Assembly (NCBI GenBank): GCA_963727755.1
Contig: CAVSHN010000008.1
Span: 434,001 to 498,000 of the forward strand
Direction of reading: 5' to 3'
DNA: 64,000 bases
Source: DASYAN01 sp963727755
Lineage (GTDB): Bacteria > Chloroflexota > Ktedonobacteria > Ktedonobacterales > Ktedonobacteraceae
This document shows positions 45,668 through 54,003 of this stretch, in pieces. The position numbers and the translations under genes were made by a program. The notes beneath the pieces are model-generated. The model searched no databases, was not told where the DNA came from, and was given only the letters and a program-made list of their open reading frames with translations. How positions within the stretch are numbered: position 1 is the stretch's first letter; each line of letters begins with the position of its first letter.

Positions 45668-46696
45668 GTGCAAAGAAAACTTCGAACACAGGACCCATTT
45701 GCAGGACGGCGCGTTGTAACTATCGGCGGAGGATCAGGCACCTTCTCTCTTCTTTCGCACCTGAAGAAATACCCGCTTAGAATTAGTGCTGTCGTCAGTA
45801 TGTCAGATAGTGGTGGTAGTTCGCGCCGATTGATGGACGAATTCCGCCGTCAGTTGCCATTAGGCGATCTGCGCATGTCGCTGGTTGCCCTAGCACGCAA
45901 TGGAGCACTGTGGCGCGAAATTTTTATGCACCGTTTTGAACAGACTAATCGGGAAGACAATGTCTCTCCAGGCATTGGAGGACATAGCCTAGGCAATCTG
46001 ATCTTGAAAGGTTTGCAAGATATTAATAACGACGATCTTCTATTAGCACTCGAAGATGCCCAGGAGCTTCTTGACACTGCAGGCAAAGTTGTCCCCGTCA
46101 CACTAGCACAGACAACTATTTGTGCCGATCTAGAAGATGGCACAACTGTTTGTAGTGAAACAGATATCGATACACGAGGCAAAAAGCATCCAGAACCACT
46201 CTCGCCCATCAGACGCCTACGCCTCGTGCCAGAAGATGCACCTGCCTGTGCACAAGCAATCCGTGCTATTCGTCGTGCCGATATCATTATCATAGGCCCC
46301 GGCGACCTCTATACCAGCCTTTTGCCCAATCTGCTCATCTCAGATATTGCGAGTGCTGTGCGTGAGTCCGAAGCCGAGAAAGTCTATATTTGTAACATAA
46401 TGACCAAACATGGCGAGACTGATGGCTATAAAGCATCCGATTTTGTCAATACAATTCACCACTACCTAGGAGCACGCGTAGATCGCGTCATGGTTAATGA
46501 TGGTTCCTTCCCCCTCGACGTACTCAAGGTGTATGCAGAGGAACAAAGTGAACCAGTTGTGGTAGACCGCGCACATCTCAGCCAGCTCGTTCCCAACGTA
46601 GCCATCGAACCTCTCCAACTGGAAGATGATACTCTGGCTCGTCACGATCCTGAACGTCTGGTAAGCGCGATTTTTCGTACTACCGAGAATTACTAA
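45668..46696 (+). CDS. yvcK: YvcK/CofD-like gluconeogenesis factor
   Basis: I place the start at the GTG at 45668, with AAGGAGA six bases upstream, rather than at 45596; this gives 342 residues, normal for the family. The nucleotide-binding segment RRVVTIGGGSGTFSLLSHLK, VVSMSDSGGSSRRLMDEF, LPLGDLRMSLVAL and IIGPGDLYTSLLPNLL identify YvcK-like proteins, which bind UDP-sugars and are needed for cell-wall growth on gluconeogenic carbon sources. It is monocistronic here and followed by a hairpin terminator. Confidence 0.9.
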   Translation: MQRKLRTQDPFAGRRVVTIGGGSGTFSLLSHLKKYPLRISAVVSMSDSGGSSRRLMDEFRRQLPLGDLRMSLVALARNGALWREIFMHRFEQTNREDNVSPGIGGHSLGNLILKGLQDINNDDLLLALEDAQELLDTAGKVVPVTLAQTTICADLEDGTTVCSETDIDTRGKKHPEPLSPIRRLRLVPEDAPACAQAIRAIRRADIIIIGPGDLYTSLLPNLLISDIASAVRESEAEKVYICNIMTKHGETDGYKASDFVNTIHHYLGARVDRVMVNDGSFPLDVLKVYAEEQSEPVVVDRAHLSQLVPNVAIEPLQLEDDTLARHDPERLVSAIFRTTENY

Positions 46697-46717
46697 ACCA
46701 TAGACATTGATCTAACA

Positions 46718-46750
46718 CTCCCCGCCTTAAAAGACGGGGATTCTCTCTTT
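46718..46750 (+). terminator. Hairpin terminator after yvcK
   Basis: CCCCGCCTTAAAAGACGGGG (46720-46739) followed by ATTCTCTCTTTCTC. The stem is short with one mismatch and the tail only T-rich, so strength is uncertain. Confidence 0.55.
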
Positions 46751-46756
46751 CTCATG

Positions 46757-47254
46757 TTAACCACGCCTGAAAAAGATCCACCCTTCACAAAAACCTGCCA
46801 GTGCCCCCACTAGCCAGAAGAAGGCCATATGCCTTTCCACACTCTGTCCCGCCATGAAGAGTCCACTTGTTAGCAAAATGTAGGCAAAGATTGCGAGCAC
46901 AGCACCAATATATGGGCGAACAAACCAGACAATGACAACAAAAAGTGGGAGATGAGGAGTTCGCAAATGCCCTAGCGTGATAAGACTACTGATGCATCCT
47001 CCCAGTAAGCCATACGCCGTAACCAACCACGGTACCCCTAACAGAGTAAAACTATTCGTCAACACACTTTGACCAAACCCGATGCCCTGTAAGACCGCAA
47101 ACGTCAGCACAATTACCAAGAGTATTGCCAGATAGATTGAAAAAACGGTCAGTGACCAACTTGTTGGCAACAGAGCTGGTGATTGACGCACCAGTGACAC
47201 CGAGGCTTGCTGACCTTCCTTGATGGTTGGCAACGGATTCTGTATTCTGCTCAC
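46757..47254 (-). CDS. Small membrane protein, possibly the tail of the GGCT-like protein
   Basis: 165 residues from a GTG at 47254. After a polar N-terminus there are four hydrophobic helices (LTVFSIYLAILLVIVLTFAV, GVPWLVTAYGLLGGCISSLI, LPLFVVIVWFVRPYIGAVLA, MAFFWLVGALAGFCEGWIFF). It overlaps the preceding gene by about 200 bases in another frame. Since such a long overlap is unusual, a frameshift near 47240 joining both into one protein is likely. No family is recognised. Confidence 0.6.
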   Translation of the reverse strand: MSRIQNPLPTIKEGQQASVSLVRQSPALLPTSWSLTVFSIYLAILLVIVLTFAVLQGIGFGQSVLTNSFTLLGVPWLVTAYGLLGGCISSLITLGHLRTPHLPLFVVIVWFVRPYIGAVLAIFAYILLTSGLFMAGQSVERHMAFFWLVGALAGFCEGWIFFRRG

Positions 47255-48095
47255 CTTGTAGCGGTGGCATCTCTGACGCTCCAGCTCTAGGATTAGTTGT
47301 AGGAAGAGTAGATGGAGGGATTTGCACAGTTGAAATGGTTTGCCTACCCCGACTTGCCTTTGAGCTTGCTGGAGCCTCTCGGGACTCTTGATTTGGAGGC
47401 AGGAGCTGCTGGTTTGTACTGTATTGGCTTATATAGCTATGCGGCAATTTGTGCCCACGAGCAATGTCAGCCAGACATTGGACAAACAGCGCATCAGCAT
47501 TCGATTGCGCAGGTGAAACTAGCTGGAGTCCCTGGCAAGCAATATCAGTTGCAACATAGGTGATAGCAGAAATATCCTGATCATAATAGATCTCATGCAC
47601 GACTACTTGTACTCCCTTGAAGAAATTTTGTGGCGTCCCCGCAGTATGAATAGTATCTAGCAACGATAGCTGCTTACCACTCCCCTCAGTCACGCGTTGT
47701 GGAATACGATAGACCACACCCCACACTTCGGCATCTGAATCGACACTCGGAATGATTGCCACCATTATTGACCCATTGTCTTTATGAATATGCCGCGTAC
47801 CAAACATTAACGCATAGCCCTTCAACACCGCTGGCCCATAGATAAGCGCACAACCATCGAGCCGCTCATGGCCATTGAGAATAGCAGGGTCCATATCCAG
47901 CCCATATTCAAACAGCCAGATAAACTCCTGTGGCCCCTCAGATAGCATAAGCTGAGGAGTAGGAGGAACTGCCACTCTCGCATCCACTATGTGCTCATCT
48001 TCACACTCCCCCATCTCCTCTGGCAGAGGTGGTGCCGAAGGGGCTCGCTCAGGAAAAGCTGAGGGAACTCGGCTGCAGGCTCTGAAAGTAACCAC
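47052..48095 (-). CDS. GGCT-like (gamma-glutamylcyclotransferase-fold) protein, frame disturbed at both ends
   Basis: 347-residue frame. The central part FIWLFEYGLDMDPAILNG, PAVLKGYALMFG, GSIMVAIIPSVDSDAEVWGV and VYRIP with LLDTIH follows the order of the GGCT/AIG2 fold; catalytic residues were not confirmed. Upstream, a frame opening at the GTG at 48270 with a strong AAGGAGG site (MEKNQEQQHQSDSSRQGQSL) ends at 48049 and probably is the true N-terminus, reached by a shift near 48060. Downstream the reading probably passes to the membrane gene near 47240. If joined, the product is a disordered N-terminus, GGCT domain, linker and four-helix membrane tail. Confidence 0.55.
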   Translation of the reverse strand: MVTFRACSRVPSAFPERAPSAPPLPEEMGECEDEHIVDARVAVPPTPQLMLSEGPQEFIWLFEYGLDMDPAILNGHERLDGCALIYGPAVLKGYALMFGTRHIHKDNGSIMVAIIPSVDSDAEVWGVVYRIPQRVTEGSGKQLSLLDTIHTAGTPQNFFKGVQVVVHEIYYDQDISAITYVATDIACQGLQLVSPAQSNADALFVQCLADIARGHKLPHSYISQYSTNQQLLPPNQESREAPASSKASRGRQTISTVQIPPSTLPTTNPRAGASEMPPLQGEQNTESVANHQGRSASLGVTGASITSSVANKLVTDRFFNLSGNTLGNCADVCGLTGHRVWSKCVDE

Positions 48096-48404
48096 TGTAT
48101 GAAACCATCATGTCAAAAGAAAGTGGCCGTGGTGTACTGCTACGGATAACTGGCACACCCGGTACAATCTCTCCAGTCTGCTGGTTCTCCTCTCTCGCTA
48201 ACGTTTTCATCAGGCTTTGTCCTTGCCGACTACTATCGGATTGATGCTGCTGCTCTTGATTTTTTTCCACAACTCCCTCCTTAACTATTTACGCGCCCAC
48301 AATTTGTCTCCTACTATGTCAGGATACTCACATCCCATTTTTTAACAAATCAATAGGACCATTGGGCATAGAGAACGATAGGTGAGAGTAAATGACACCA
48401 TCAA

Positions 48405-49331
48405 TCATAGATAACGACGCATAAGCTCTCGCTCATTTGCTCGCGTTTTGACAGCAATCTCGCGAATTGTACGCCGATCAAGCATACCCTGTTCCGTCAC
48501 TATACCACTGACCAGCCGATAGGGGGTGTGATCAAAGTAGAAGTTATGAACCACCACACCCGATATAGATTGCTCTAGGACCTCCTCAGCCTCCTTTTCT
48601 TCCAGCATGGCTAGGTTCTCTGCACGATGATGGTTAATCCAGCGGCGTGGGGAAATCTTCAATGTCTCACAAAGCACGTAAAAAGGGAGACCATGACCAC
48701 GAGCTGCCCAGGCTAGCAAGGCCGTGCCCGCTTTGTTGAGTACGTCTCCATTGATCAAGACACTATCAGCTCCTACTACTACCCCTTGGCACTCTGGCAG
48801 AAAGATATCAGCCTGCGCATCTGTAATCAATGTTACCGCCAGTCCATGCTGACTTAATGCCCGTGCCATCTCACGACCCTCATAGCGCGGACGTCCCTCC
48901 AACACAATGACACGCTCAATCTGCTGACGATGAGCAACAAGCACATCCAATATAGTCCCAGAAATACTACACGTTAGGAGTTGACCATGCAGCAGAGGCT
49001 GCGCATGTGTCGCAATCTGCTCTATTGCAGTATCATATTCAGCCAGAAGTTGCTGCGCTTCCTGTACAATGCCATCCAGCCCTCCCTGTGCACAGACGAC
49101 TCGGCTGACTGCACTGGCTAGTGCTCCCATAGCAGGTCTGGACTGAGCAATACAGCGTGCATAGTAAAATACTTGCTTCATCAGTACATCTTCTGATATT
49201 TTTGAAGATTGGGCGATATCACGTAAAATTAGTATAGCTTCCTTGACGAGCCAGCGCGATCCATGCTCACGATCGTTACATACTTGTGTTATACGTTGTT
49301 CTATATTTTCCATGATATCCTCAACAAACAA
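48405..49331 (-). CDS. Initiation factor 2B alpha-like family protein
   Basis: 308 residues. The C-terminal Rossmann-like half has VIVLEGRPRYEGREMARALS, VTLITDAQADIFLPECQGVV, VGADSVLINGDVLNKAGTAL and PFYVLCETLKISPR, the pattern of the eIF-2B alpha / ribose-1,5-bisphosphate isomerase / methylthioribose-1-phosphate isomerase superfamily. The N-terminal half is helical as expected. The exact substrate cannot be told from sequence; sugar-phosphate isomerisation is one possibility. It lies just downstream of the MotB-like gene on the same strand. Confidence 0.78.
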   Translation of the reverse strand: MFVEDIMENIEQRITQVCNDREHGSRWLVKEAILILRDIAQSSKISEDVLMKQVFYYARCIAQSRPAMGALASAVSRVVCAQGGLDGIVQEAQQLLAEYDTAIEQIATHAQPLLHGQLLTCSISGTILDVLVAHRQQIERVIVLEGRPRYEGREMARALSQHGLAVTLITDAQADIFLPECQGVVVGADSVLINGDVLNKAGTALLAWAARGHGLPFYVLCETLKISPRRWINHHRAENLAMLEEKEAEEVLEQSISGVVVHNFYFDHTPYRLVSGIVTEQGMLDRRTIREIAVKTRANERELMRRYL

Positions 49332-49379
49332 ACTCCCTCATAGAGACCTACATGTCTAGTGTATCCTTATCCTTAAAGC

Positions 49380-49940
49380 CTAAACTGGAAGGTGGTTTTG
49401 AGCATCACACGTATCGGCTAAGTTGTCCGATCGCACAATCAGATACACATCAATGACGACTTTATCCGATGTAAATAGTTCTGTATACAGAGAATCAAAG
49501 TGAGATGCGACAGCAAACACGTCACCACGAGTAGCTAAGACATCTAAAACTCGGTATGTCTGATCAGCCAGGGAAATTCCCAGACTCCTATTATTGATAT
49601 TATCTATCCCTCCATAGGCAATAGCCAGTCCCACTCGTCTTCCATGGAGAAACCTCACCGCATTGATCTGCGGCTCAAGTATCTCAATGGCAAAGGACAA
49701 CTGATTTCTAAATGTATCAGGATTACCATCATTGAGGATAATCTTACAATAGGTGTGTTCCAAAACAGGCTGTTTAGAGGGCACAAGAGTAGGTGTCGGT
49801 GATGGTGGCGGATAGGTGCCCATTGTATTCGCTGCAAAGAAAAGCATCGCCAGCACTAGTAGTAAATCAGCGAACAGCCAACCAGCAGCAGATATAGCTG
49901 ACGAGGTTCTAAGCGCTTCTCCAGATGTTCTCAATTTCAT
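49380..49940 (-). CDS. MotB/ZorB-like membrane-anchored protein
   Basis: 186 residues. One N-terminal transmembrane helix AGWLFADLLLVLAMLFFAAN holds an aspartate in the position of the proton-carrying Asp of MotB, TolR and ZorB. A Pro-rich linker (PPPSPTPTLVPSKQP) is followed by a periplasm-type alpha/beta domain with OmpA-like order (RRVGLAIAYGG, SLADQTYRVLDVLATRGDVF). It follows the MotA/ZorA-like gene by about 90 bases. I infer a two-subunit proton-driven membrane unit; substrate or effector is unknown. Confidence 0.55.
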   Translation of the reverse strand: MKLRTSGEALRTSSAISAAGWLFADLLLVLAMLFFAANTMGTYPPPSPTPTLVPSKQPVLEHTYCKIILNDGNPDTFRNQLSFAIEILEPQINAVRFLHGRRVGLAIAYGGIDNINNRSLGISLADQTYRVLDVLATRGDVFAVASHFDSLYTELFTSDKVVIDVYLIVRSDNLADTCDAQNHLPV

Positions 49941-50029
49941 TGATTTTGCTCACTCTACCATGATAACAAGCTGACCGTTTTATGTGATCAGTATCTTCCT
50001 CTAAGGCAAATGCGGGGATAAGACTATCC

Positions 50030-51076
50030 TTATCCGAATAGCCACCGCCACCAAGGTTCCTTTTTGGCAGTTTGGCTCGATTGATTAGCAGCGTTGGGCA
50101 ATGTCTGTGCTGATTGATTGACTTGCGCTAGTTGGATTGCAACTTTTTCTACCGCTTGATTCGCCTTGGTAATCTGGCTAATTGTCTTCTGCACCTCTGC
50201 GATTAATTTTTGGTTAGACTCTGCGACACTATCGGTCATATTCTGGAAATCAGTTCTGGTTAACTGTTCCAGTTTATTAGCAACTCCTTCCAGATTACTC
50301 GATACATCCCTGGTATCTTTGCTTGAGCGCTCTACAACATCTGCAACACCTTTCATCTCATTCACTACATCTTTTTGGCTTTCTATAATTGTCTGTACTG
50401 TTACCTGTTGAGCAATCATAACCTGCTGGATAACTTCCTTTTGGGTTTTCACAATCTCCTGGTAGACTTTCTCCTGAGTAGTATCCAGTTTCTGAGCCAC
50501 ATCTTCTTGCGATTGCTTAATTCTATCAGCCACTTCATGTTGGGTTATGACAATAGCTTGCTGCGTTACATTGAGATCACGTAGCTGATTGTTAATATTT
50601 CCGCAGACCGTAACATTCAAATTGGCACTACTTACCAGCGCTTTTGCGCTTTCAGCCAGCTCATCAGAAGAATGAGCCAAACACTTATTGACATCGGTTA
50701 AATCCTGAACCTGTTGATCAAAGTTCTCTAAGCTAGTTTTCATCGTTCCTAGATCAGCTGTCAGAAGCCGAACATCTGCATTGAATAACCCCAAATCCTT
50801 TTGAAAAGCTTCAACTAGGGTTCTAGTCTGCTCTTTTGTCTCCCTGATGTAGTCGCGGGCCTCATTGGCTACGCGATCATAATTTAACAGGACACTGGCT
50901 AGCGCAAGCTCAAAACGGATCAGGAAATCATTCATCGTCACAGCGACGACACTGGCAATTTTCTTCGTGTCCTGATCGGATAAAAAAGTATTGGCCCCAT
51001 CTGTCCCAATCACCAATAGCAAATCGTTGATGATATTATCAAAACCAACCTTGTCCAGAGATTTATAAATTCTCGC
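50030..51076 (-). CDS. Coiled-coil tail segment of a MotA/ZorA-like protein, following an in-frame TGA
   Basis: In frame with 51077-51583 and open directly from its TGA (ARIYKSLDKVGFDNIINDLL); the first usual start, a TTG at 51022, has no ribosome-binding site. The 330-plus residues are mostly long helices (VEAFQKDLGLFNADVRLL, YQEIVKTQKEVIQQVMIAQQ) and end WWRWLFG. Together with the membrane part this resembles ZorA, which has membrane helices and a long cytoplasmic helical tail. I therefore read both as one protein of 517 residues interrupted by one stop. Confidence 0.6.
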   Translation of the reverse strand, partial: ARIYKSLDKVGFDNIINDLLLVIGTDGANTFLSDQDTKKIASVVAVTMNDFLIRFELALASVLLNYDRVANEARDYIRETKEQTRTLVEAFQKDLGLFNADVRLLTADLGTMKTSLENFDQQVQDLTDVNKCLAHSSDELAESAKALVSSANLNVTVCGNINNQLRDLNVTQQAIVITQHEVADRIKQSQEDVAQKLDTTQEKVYQEIVKTQKEVIQQVMIAQQVTVQTIIESQKDVVNEMKGVADVVERSSKDTRDVSSNLEGVANKLEQLTRTDFQNMTDSVAESNQKLIAEVQKTISQITKANQAVEKVAIQLAQVNQSAQTLPNAANQSSQTAKKEPWWRWLFG

Positions 51077-51583
51077 TCAATGAAACCTTCTTGCCCCAGG
51101 AACAATAAAAATGAACATCGCAATTAGGAATGCTAACAAGACTGCATCCCAAAAGGCTGCCCACGAAAACTGAATTACAGTACCATGATTGCCGTGAAAG
51201 TTTTCTTGCCAGAGAAAAAGAAATGGTTTATAGAGGTCCTCCACCTTATAATTCGGATCTTTGAGATCCTTCTGGTAAGCGCTAGCTGCCCAGTGTAGAG
51301 CCCACCAAGTGAAGGCAATTGGGGCTATGCTAAGCAGATCACGAATTATAAATAGGACGCTTAACCACCAGACTCCTCTCTCTTCCAATTCCAAAATAAT
51401 TTCATCTTTTTTAATGTATTGATATGCTCCTTCAACTGTGAAATCACTGAATTTCTGAGCAACGACAGCAAGGCGCTTGGCACTATCTTGTGCCTTTCGC
51501 TTTTCTAACTCGCTAATCAGCTTCCCAACACGTCCAGCCAGATCAGGCTCTTTAGCCTTCAGGCTAGTCAATGGATCATACAC
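51077..51583 (-). CDS. Membrane part of a MotA/ZorA-like protein, ended by TGA
   Basis: 168 residues. A soluble helical N-terminus (REVGKLISELEKRKAQD-like) precedes two hydrophobic segments (WWLSVLFIIRDLLSIAPIAF and FWDAVLLAFLIAMFIFIVPG) and RRFH before the TGA. Sequence is not close to classical MotA; the assignment rests on the layout with the coiled-coil tail and the adjacent MotB-like gene. It is divergent from the kinase at 51927. Confidence 0.55.
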   Translation of the reverse strand: MYDPLTSLKAKEPDLAGRVGKLISELEKRKAQDSAKRLAVVAQKFSDFTVEGAYQYIKKDEIILELEERGVWWLSVLFIIRDLLSIAPIAFTWWALHWAASAYQKDLKDPNYKVEDLYKPFLFLWQENFHGNHGTVIQFSWAAFWDAVLLAFLIAMFIFIVPGARRFH

Positions 51584-51823
51584 GATAATAACCCCCTTCG
51601 CAGATGCAATGGACCACTCATAGCTATGCTATCTCCAGCAGATGGCCCTTTATGTTCCCCAATTGATGTATAGCTAAACATTAACTCAAACTTTATCATA
51701 AGATGAGCAATACCCTAAGCGCAAGATACTTGTATGTATTAACTTACATATGTACCAGGTACCATACCACCTAAAAATATTGCGGGGTCACTCAAAAATA
51801 TCCAATATGCCTGTTCATCTTAC

Positions 51824-51852
51824 TTGACTTGAGTTGTCACTGCTTCTATGAT
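51824..51852 (+). promoter_or_regulatory. Promoter of the first kinase-WD40 gene
   Basis: TTGACT (51824-51829), 17 bases, TATGAT (51847-51852), about 75 bases before the ATG at 51927. The 51584-51926 gap also must contain the promoter of the divergent membrane gene; GTACCAGGTACC near 51752 is a palindrome that could be an operator. Confidence 0.6.
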
Positions 51853-51926
51853 AGACTAACAAATGCCAATATACGTCTTACCAGTACCAATTACCCATCT
51901 ATTAGAGAATGTGAGCAAGTGCAATC

Positions 51927-53930
51927 ATGCTATCAAGTGTAGGGAAGTATGACTTACAACGTCCTCCTCTCGGGCAAGGCACTTTTGCCTCCGTCTATCG
52001 AGGAAAACATCGTGATTTAAATAGAGAAGCCGCAATCAAAATTCTCCACATGACACTCTCTCTTCATGAAAAGCAAGGATTTCTCAGAGAAGCGCAAATA
52101 ATTGCGTCACTCCAGCACCAGCATATTGTGCACATACTGGATTTTGAAATTCTCCCTAATAACATTCCTTGTTTGATTATGGAATATGCAGCTCGTGGAT
52201 CTCTTCGAAATATTTACCCTCGTGGCACACTTCTCACACCAACCAATATTTTGCCCTATCTCGAGCAACTGGCAGAGGCACTGACCTACATCCATGAACA
52301 AAAGGTTGTTCACTGCGATATCAAACCAGAGAATATTCTTTTGGATGCGCAGAACCATCTGTTACTAGCAGATTTTGGGATCGCAAATCTGGCATGCCAG
52401 AGAGAACAGTACATCAGAGGTACTCCTCTTTATATGGCACCTGAGCAAATTCAAGGTCATCCTGAACCCGCAAGCGACCAGTATGCCCTTGCTATTGTGG
52501 TCTATGAATGGCTCTGCGGTCAGTGCCCATTTACAGGCCAAACTAGTGAAGAGATTCGAAACAAACATCTTCATATGCCACCCCCACCCTTACGCCAATT
52601 CGTGCCTATGCTTTCTCCAAAGGTTGAACAAGTAGTCTTGCAAGCATTAGCTAAAGAGCCATACAAACGTTTCCAAGATGTTCGGGAATTTGTGACAAAG
52701 TTTGCAGAGGCCGCACACACATCCTCGATTTCTGCCAACAAAACCCCTTTTCCTAAGCCTACAGGATTAAACCCCTCGCAGTCCAGCACCATCTATTCAA
52801 CGTTGATTGCAGAAGGAGAACATGTCATTGATAGCACGTTACCTGCTCTGCCGAGGATAGACACCATCATATCCACCGATCTTGTTTCTCCAGACCAACC
52901 AGAGCATATCACTATGAGCACCTTGCCTACTATGCCAGGAATCGATACTATTATATCCACCAAGCCTGCCTCTCCTAGCCGAATAAAGCAGGGAGAGACG
53001 CTTTATGAACTGAATTTCGGTCAATACAATGAATTACGGGCTTTGGCTTGGTCTTCTGACGGACAAACATTAGCAGCAGGCTGTAACAATCACCAGATCT
53101 TCACATGGGATGCACTGACAGGACAAAGCCTGCGAGTGTATGTTCTGCATGAAACTCAAATACGCTCTCTTGCTTGGTCACCCAATGGCCGCTTACTTGC
53201 ATCAGCCTGCGCCCATCAGTCCATTCATATTTGGAATTCAGATCAAGAGCAACCACAACCTATGGTGACTTTCCGTGGACATATGAACCAGACACCTAAA
53301 TTGGGGCTAGCTTGTACATTGGCCTGGTCACCCAACGGTCAGCTTATAGGCTCGGGAGGTACCGACTATACAGCTCGGATTTGGAGAGCAAAGGATGGCA
53401 CACAGCTTTCTCAATGTGTTGGCCATACCAATGATATTAATGCGCTTTGCTGGTCTCCTGATAACAGCCAAGTGGCGACAGCATCTGACGATGGCTCCAT
53501 ACGTCTCTGGGATATCCGCACAGGCCAACTATGTGTTATCTGGAAGCATCATCACCGGGCAGTCTATGCACTAGGATGGTCCCATGATGGTACATTATTG
53601 GCCTCGGGAGGTGAGGGGAAAACTGTTTATCTGTGGAATCCAACAGAGGCAAGTCAGCCACTCTATAAGACGTATGACAAACATGCACGTTCAATCTATA
53701 CTTTGAGTTGGTCCCCTAACAATTTGTTACTAGCAACAGCAGGACGAGACTCCATAGTCCATATCTGGGATGCCAACAGTCAAACTCTTCGCTTGCCGTA
53801 CCAAGGGCATAACAACCTCCGATTGGGGTTGAGCAGGTCCGTATTGACATTAGCTTGGTCACCTGATGGGAAATATATCGCTTCCTCGGATGATGATGGC
53901 ATAGTTCAGGTTTGGAGAGCAGTCGATTGA
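51927..53930 (+). CDS. Ser/Thr protein kinase with C-terminal WD40 propeller
   Basis: 667 residues. The kinase domain (about 8-270) is complete: LGQGTFASVYRGK, AIKIL (Lys), HCDIKPENILL (HRD variant with the catalytic Asp), LLADFGIA, TPLYMAPEQ and SDQYALAIVVYEWLCG. A Thr/Ser/Pro-rich linker precedes a WD40 propeller (about 355-667) with units such as LAWSPNGRLLASACAHQSIH and ALCWSPDNSQVATASDDGSI with LWD or IWN ends. There is no transmembrane helix, so it is a cytoplasmic Hanks-type kinase, probably reading out protein-protein contacts. It is followed 73 bases later by a related kinase. Confidence 0.93.
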   Translation: MLSSVGKYDLQRPPLGQGTFASVYRGKHRDLNREAAIKILHMTLSLHEKQGFLREAQIIASLQHQHIVHILDFEILPNNIPCLIMEYAARGSLRNIYPRGTLLTPTNILPYLEQLAEALTYIHEQKVVHCDIKPENILLDAQNHLLLADFGIANLACQREQYIRGTPLYMAPEQIQGHPEPASDQYALAIVVYEWLCGQCPFTGQTSEEIRNKHLHMPPPPLRQFVPMLSPKVEQVVLQALAKEPYKRFQDVREFVTKFAEAAHTSSISANKTPFPKPTGLNPSQSSTIYSTLIAEGEHVIDSTLPALPRIDTIISTDLVSPDQPEHITMSTLPTMPGIDTIISTKPASPSRIKQGETLYELNFGQYNELRALAWSSDGQTLAAGCNNHQIFTWDALTGQSLRVYVLHETQIRSLAWSPNGRLLASACAHQSIHIWNSDQEQPQPMVTFRGHMNQTPKLGLACTLAWSPNGQLIGSGGTDYTARIWRAKDGTQLSQCVGHTNDINALCWSPDNSQVATASDDGSIRLWDIRTGQLCVIWKHHHRAVYALGWSHDGTLLASGGEGKTVYLWNPTEASQPLYKTYDKHARSIYTLSWSPNNLLLATAGRDSIVHIWDANSQTLRLPYQGHNNLRLGLSRSVLTLAWSPDGKYIASSDDDGIVQVWRAVD

Positions 53931-54003
53931 ACAATCTATAGGAGAACAGATATACTACAATTTTATTGGCTAAATATAAATAGAACAAAGGAAACCCCTG
54001 ATC

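Noticed and set aside
20878..51583. TGA read as a sense codon in this organism
   Set aside because: nuoK, the kinases and other intact genes end on TGA in proper places, so the two in-frame TGAs are local events.
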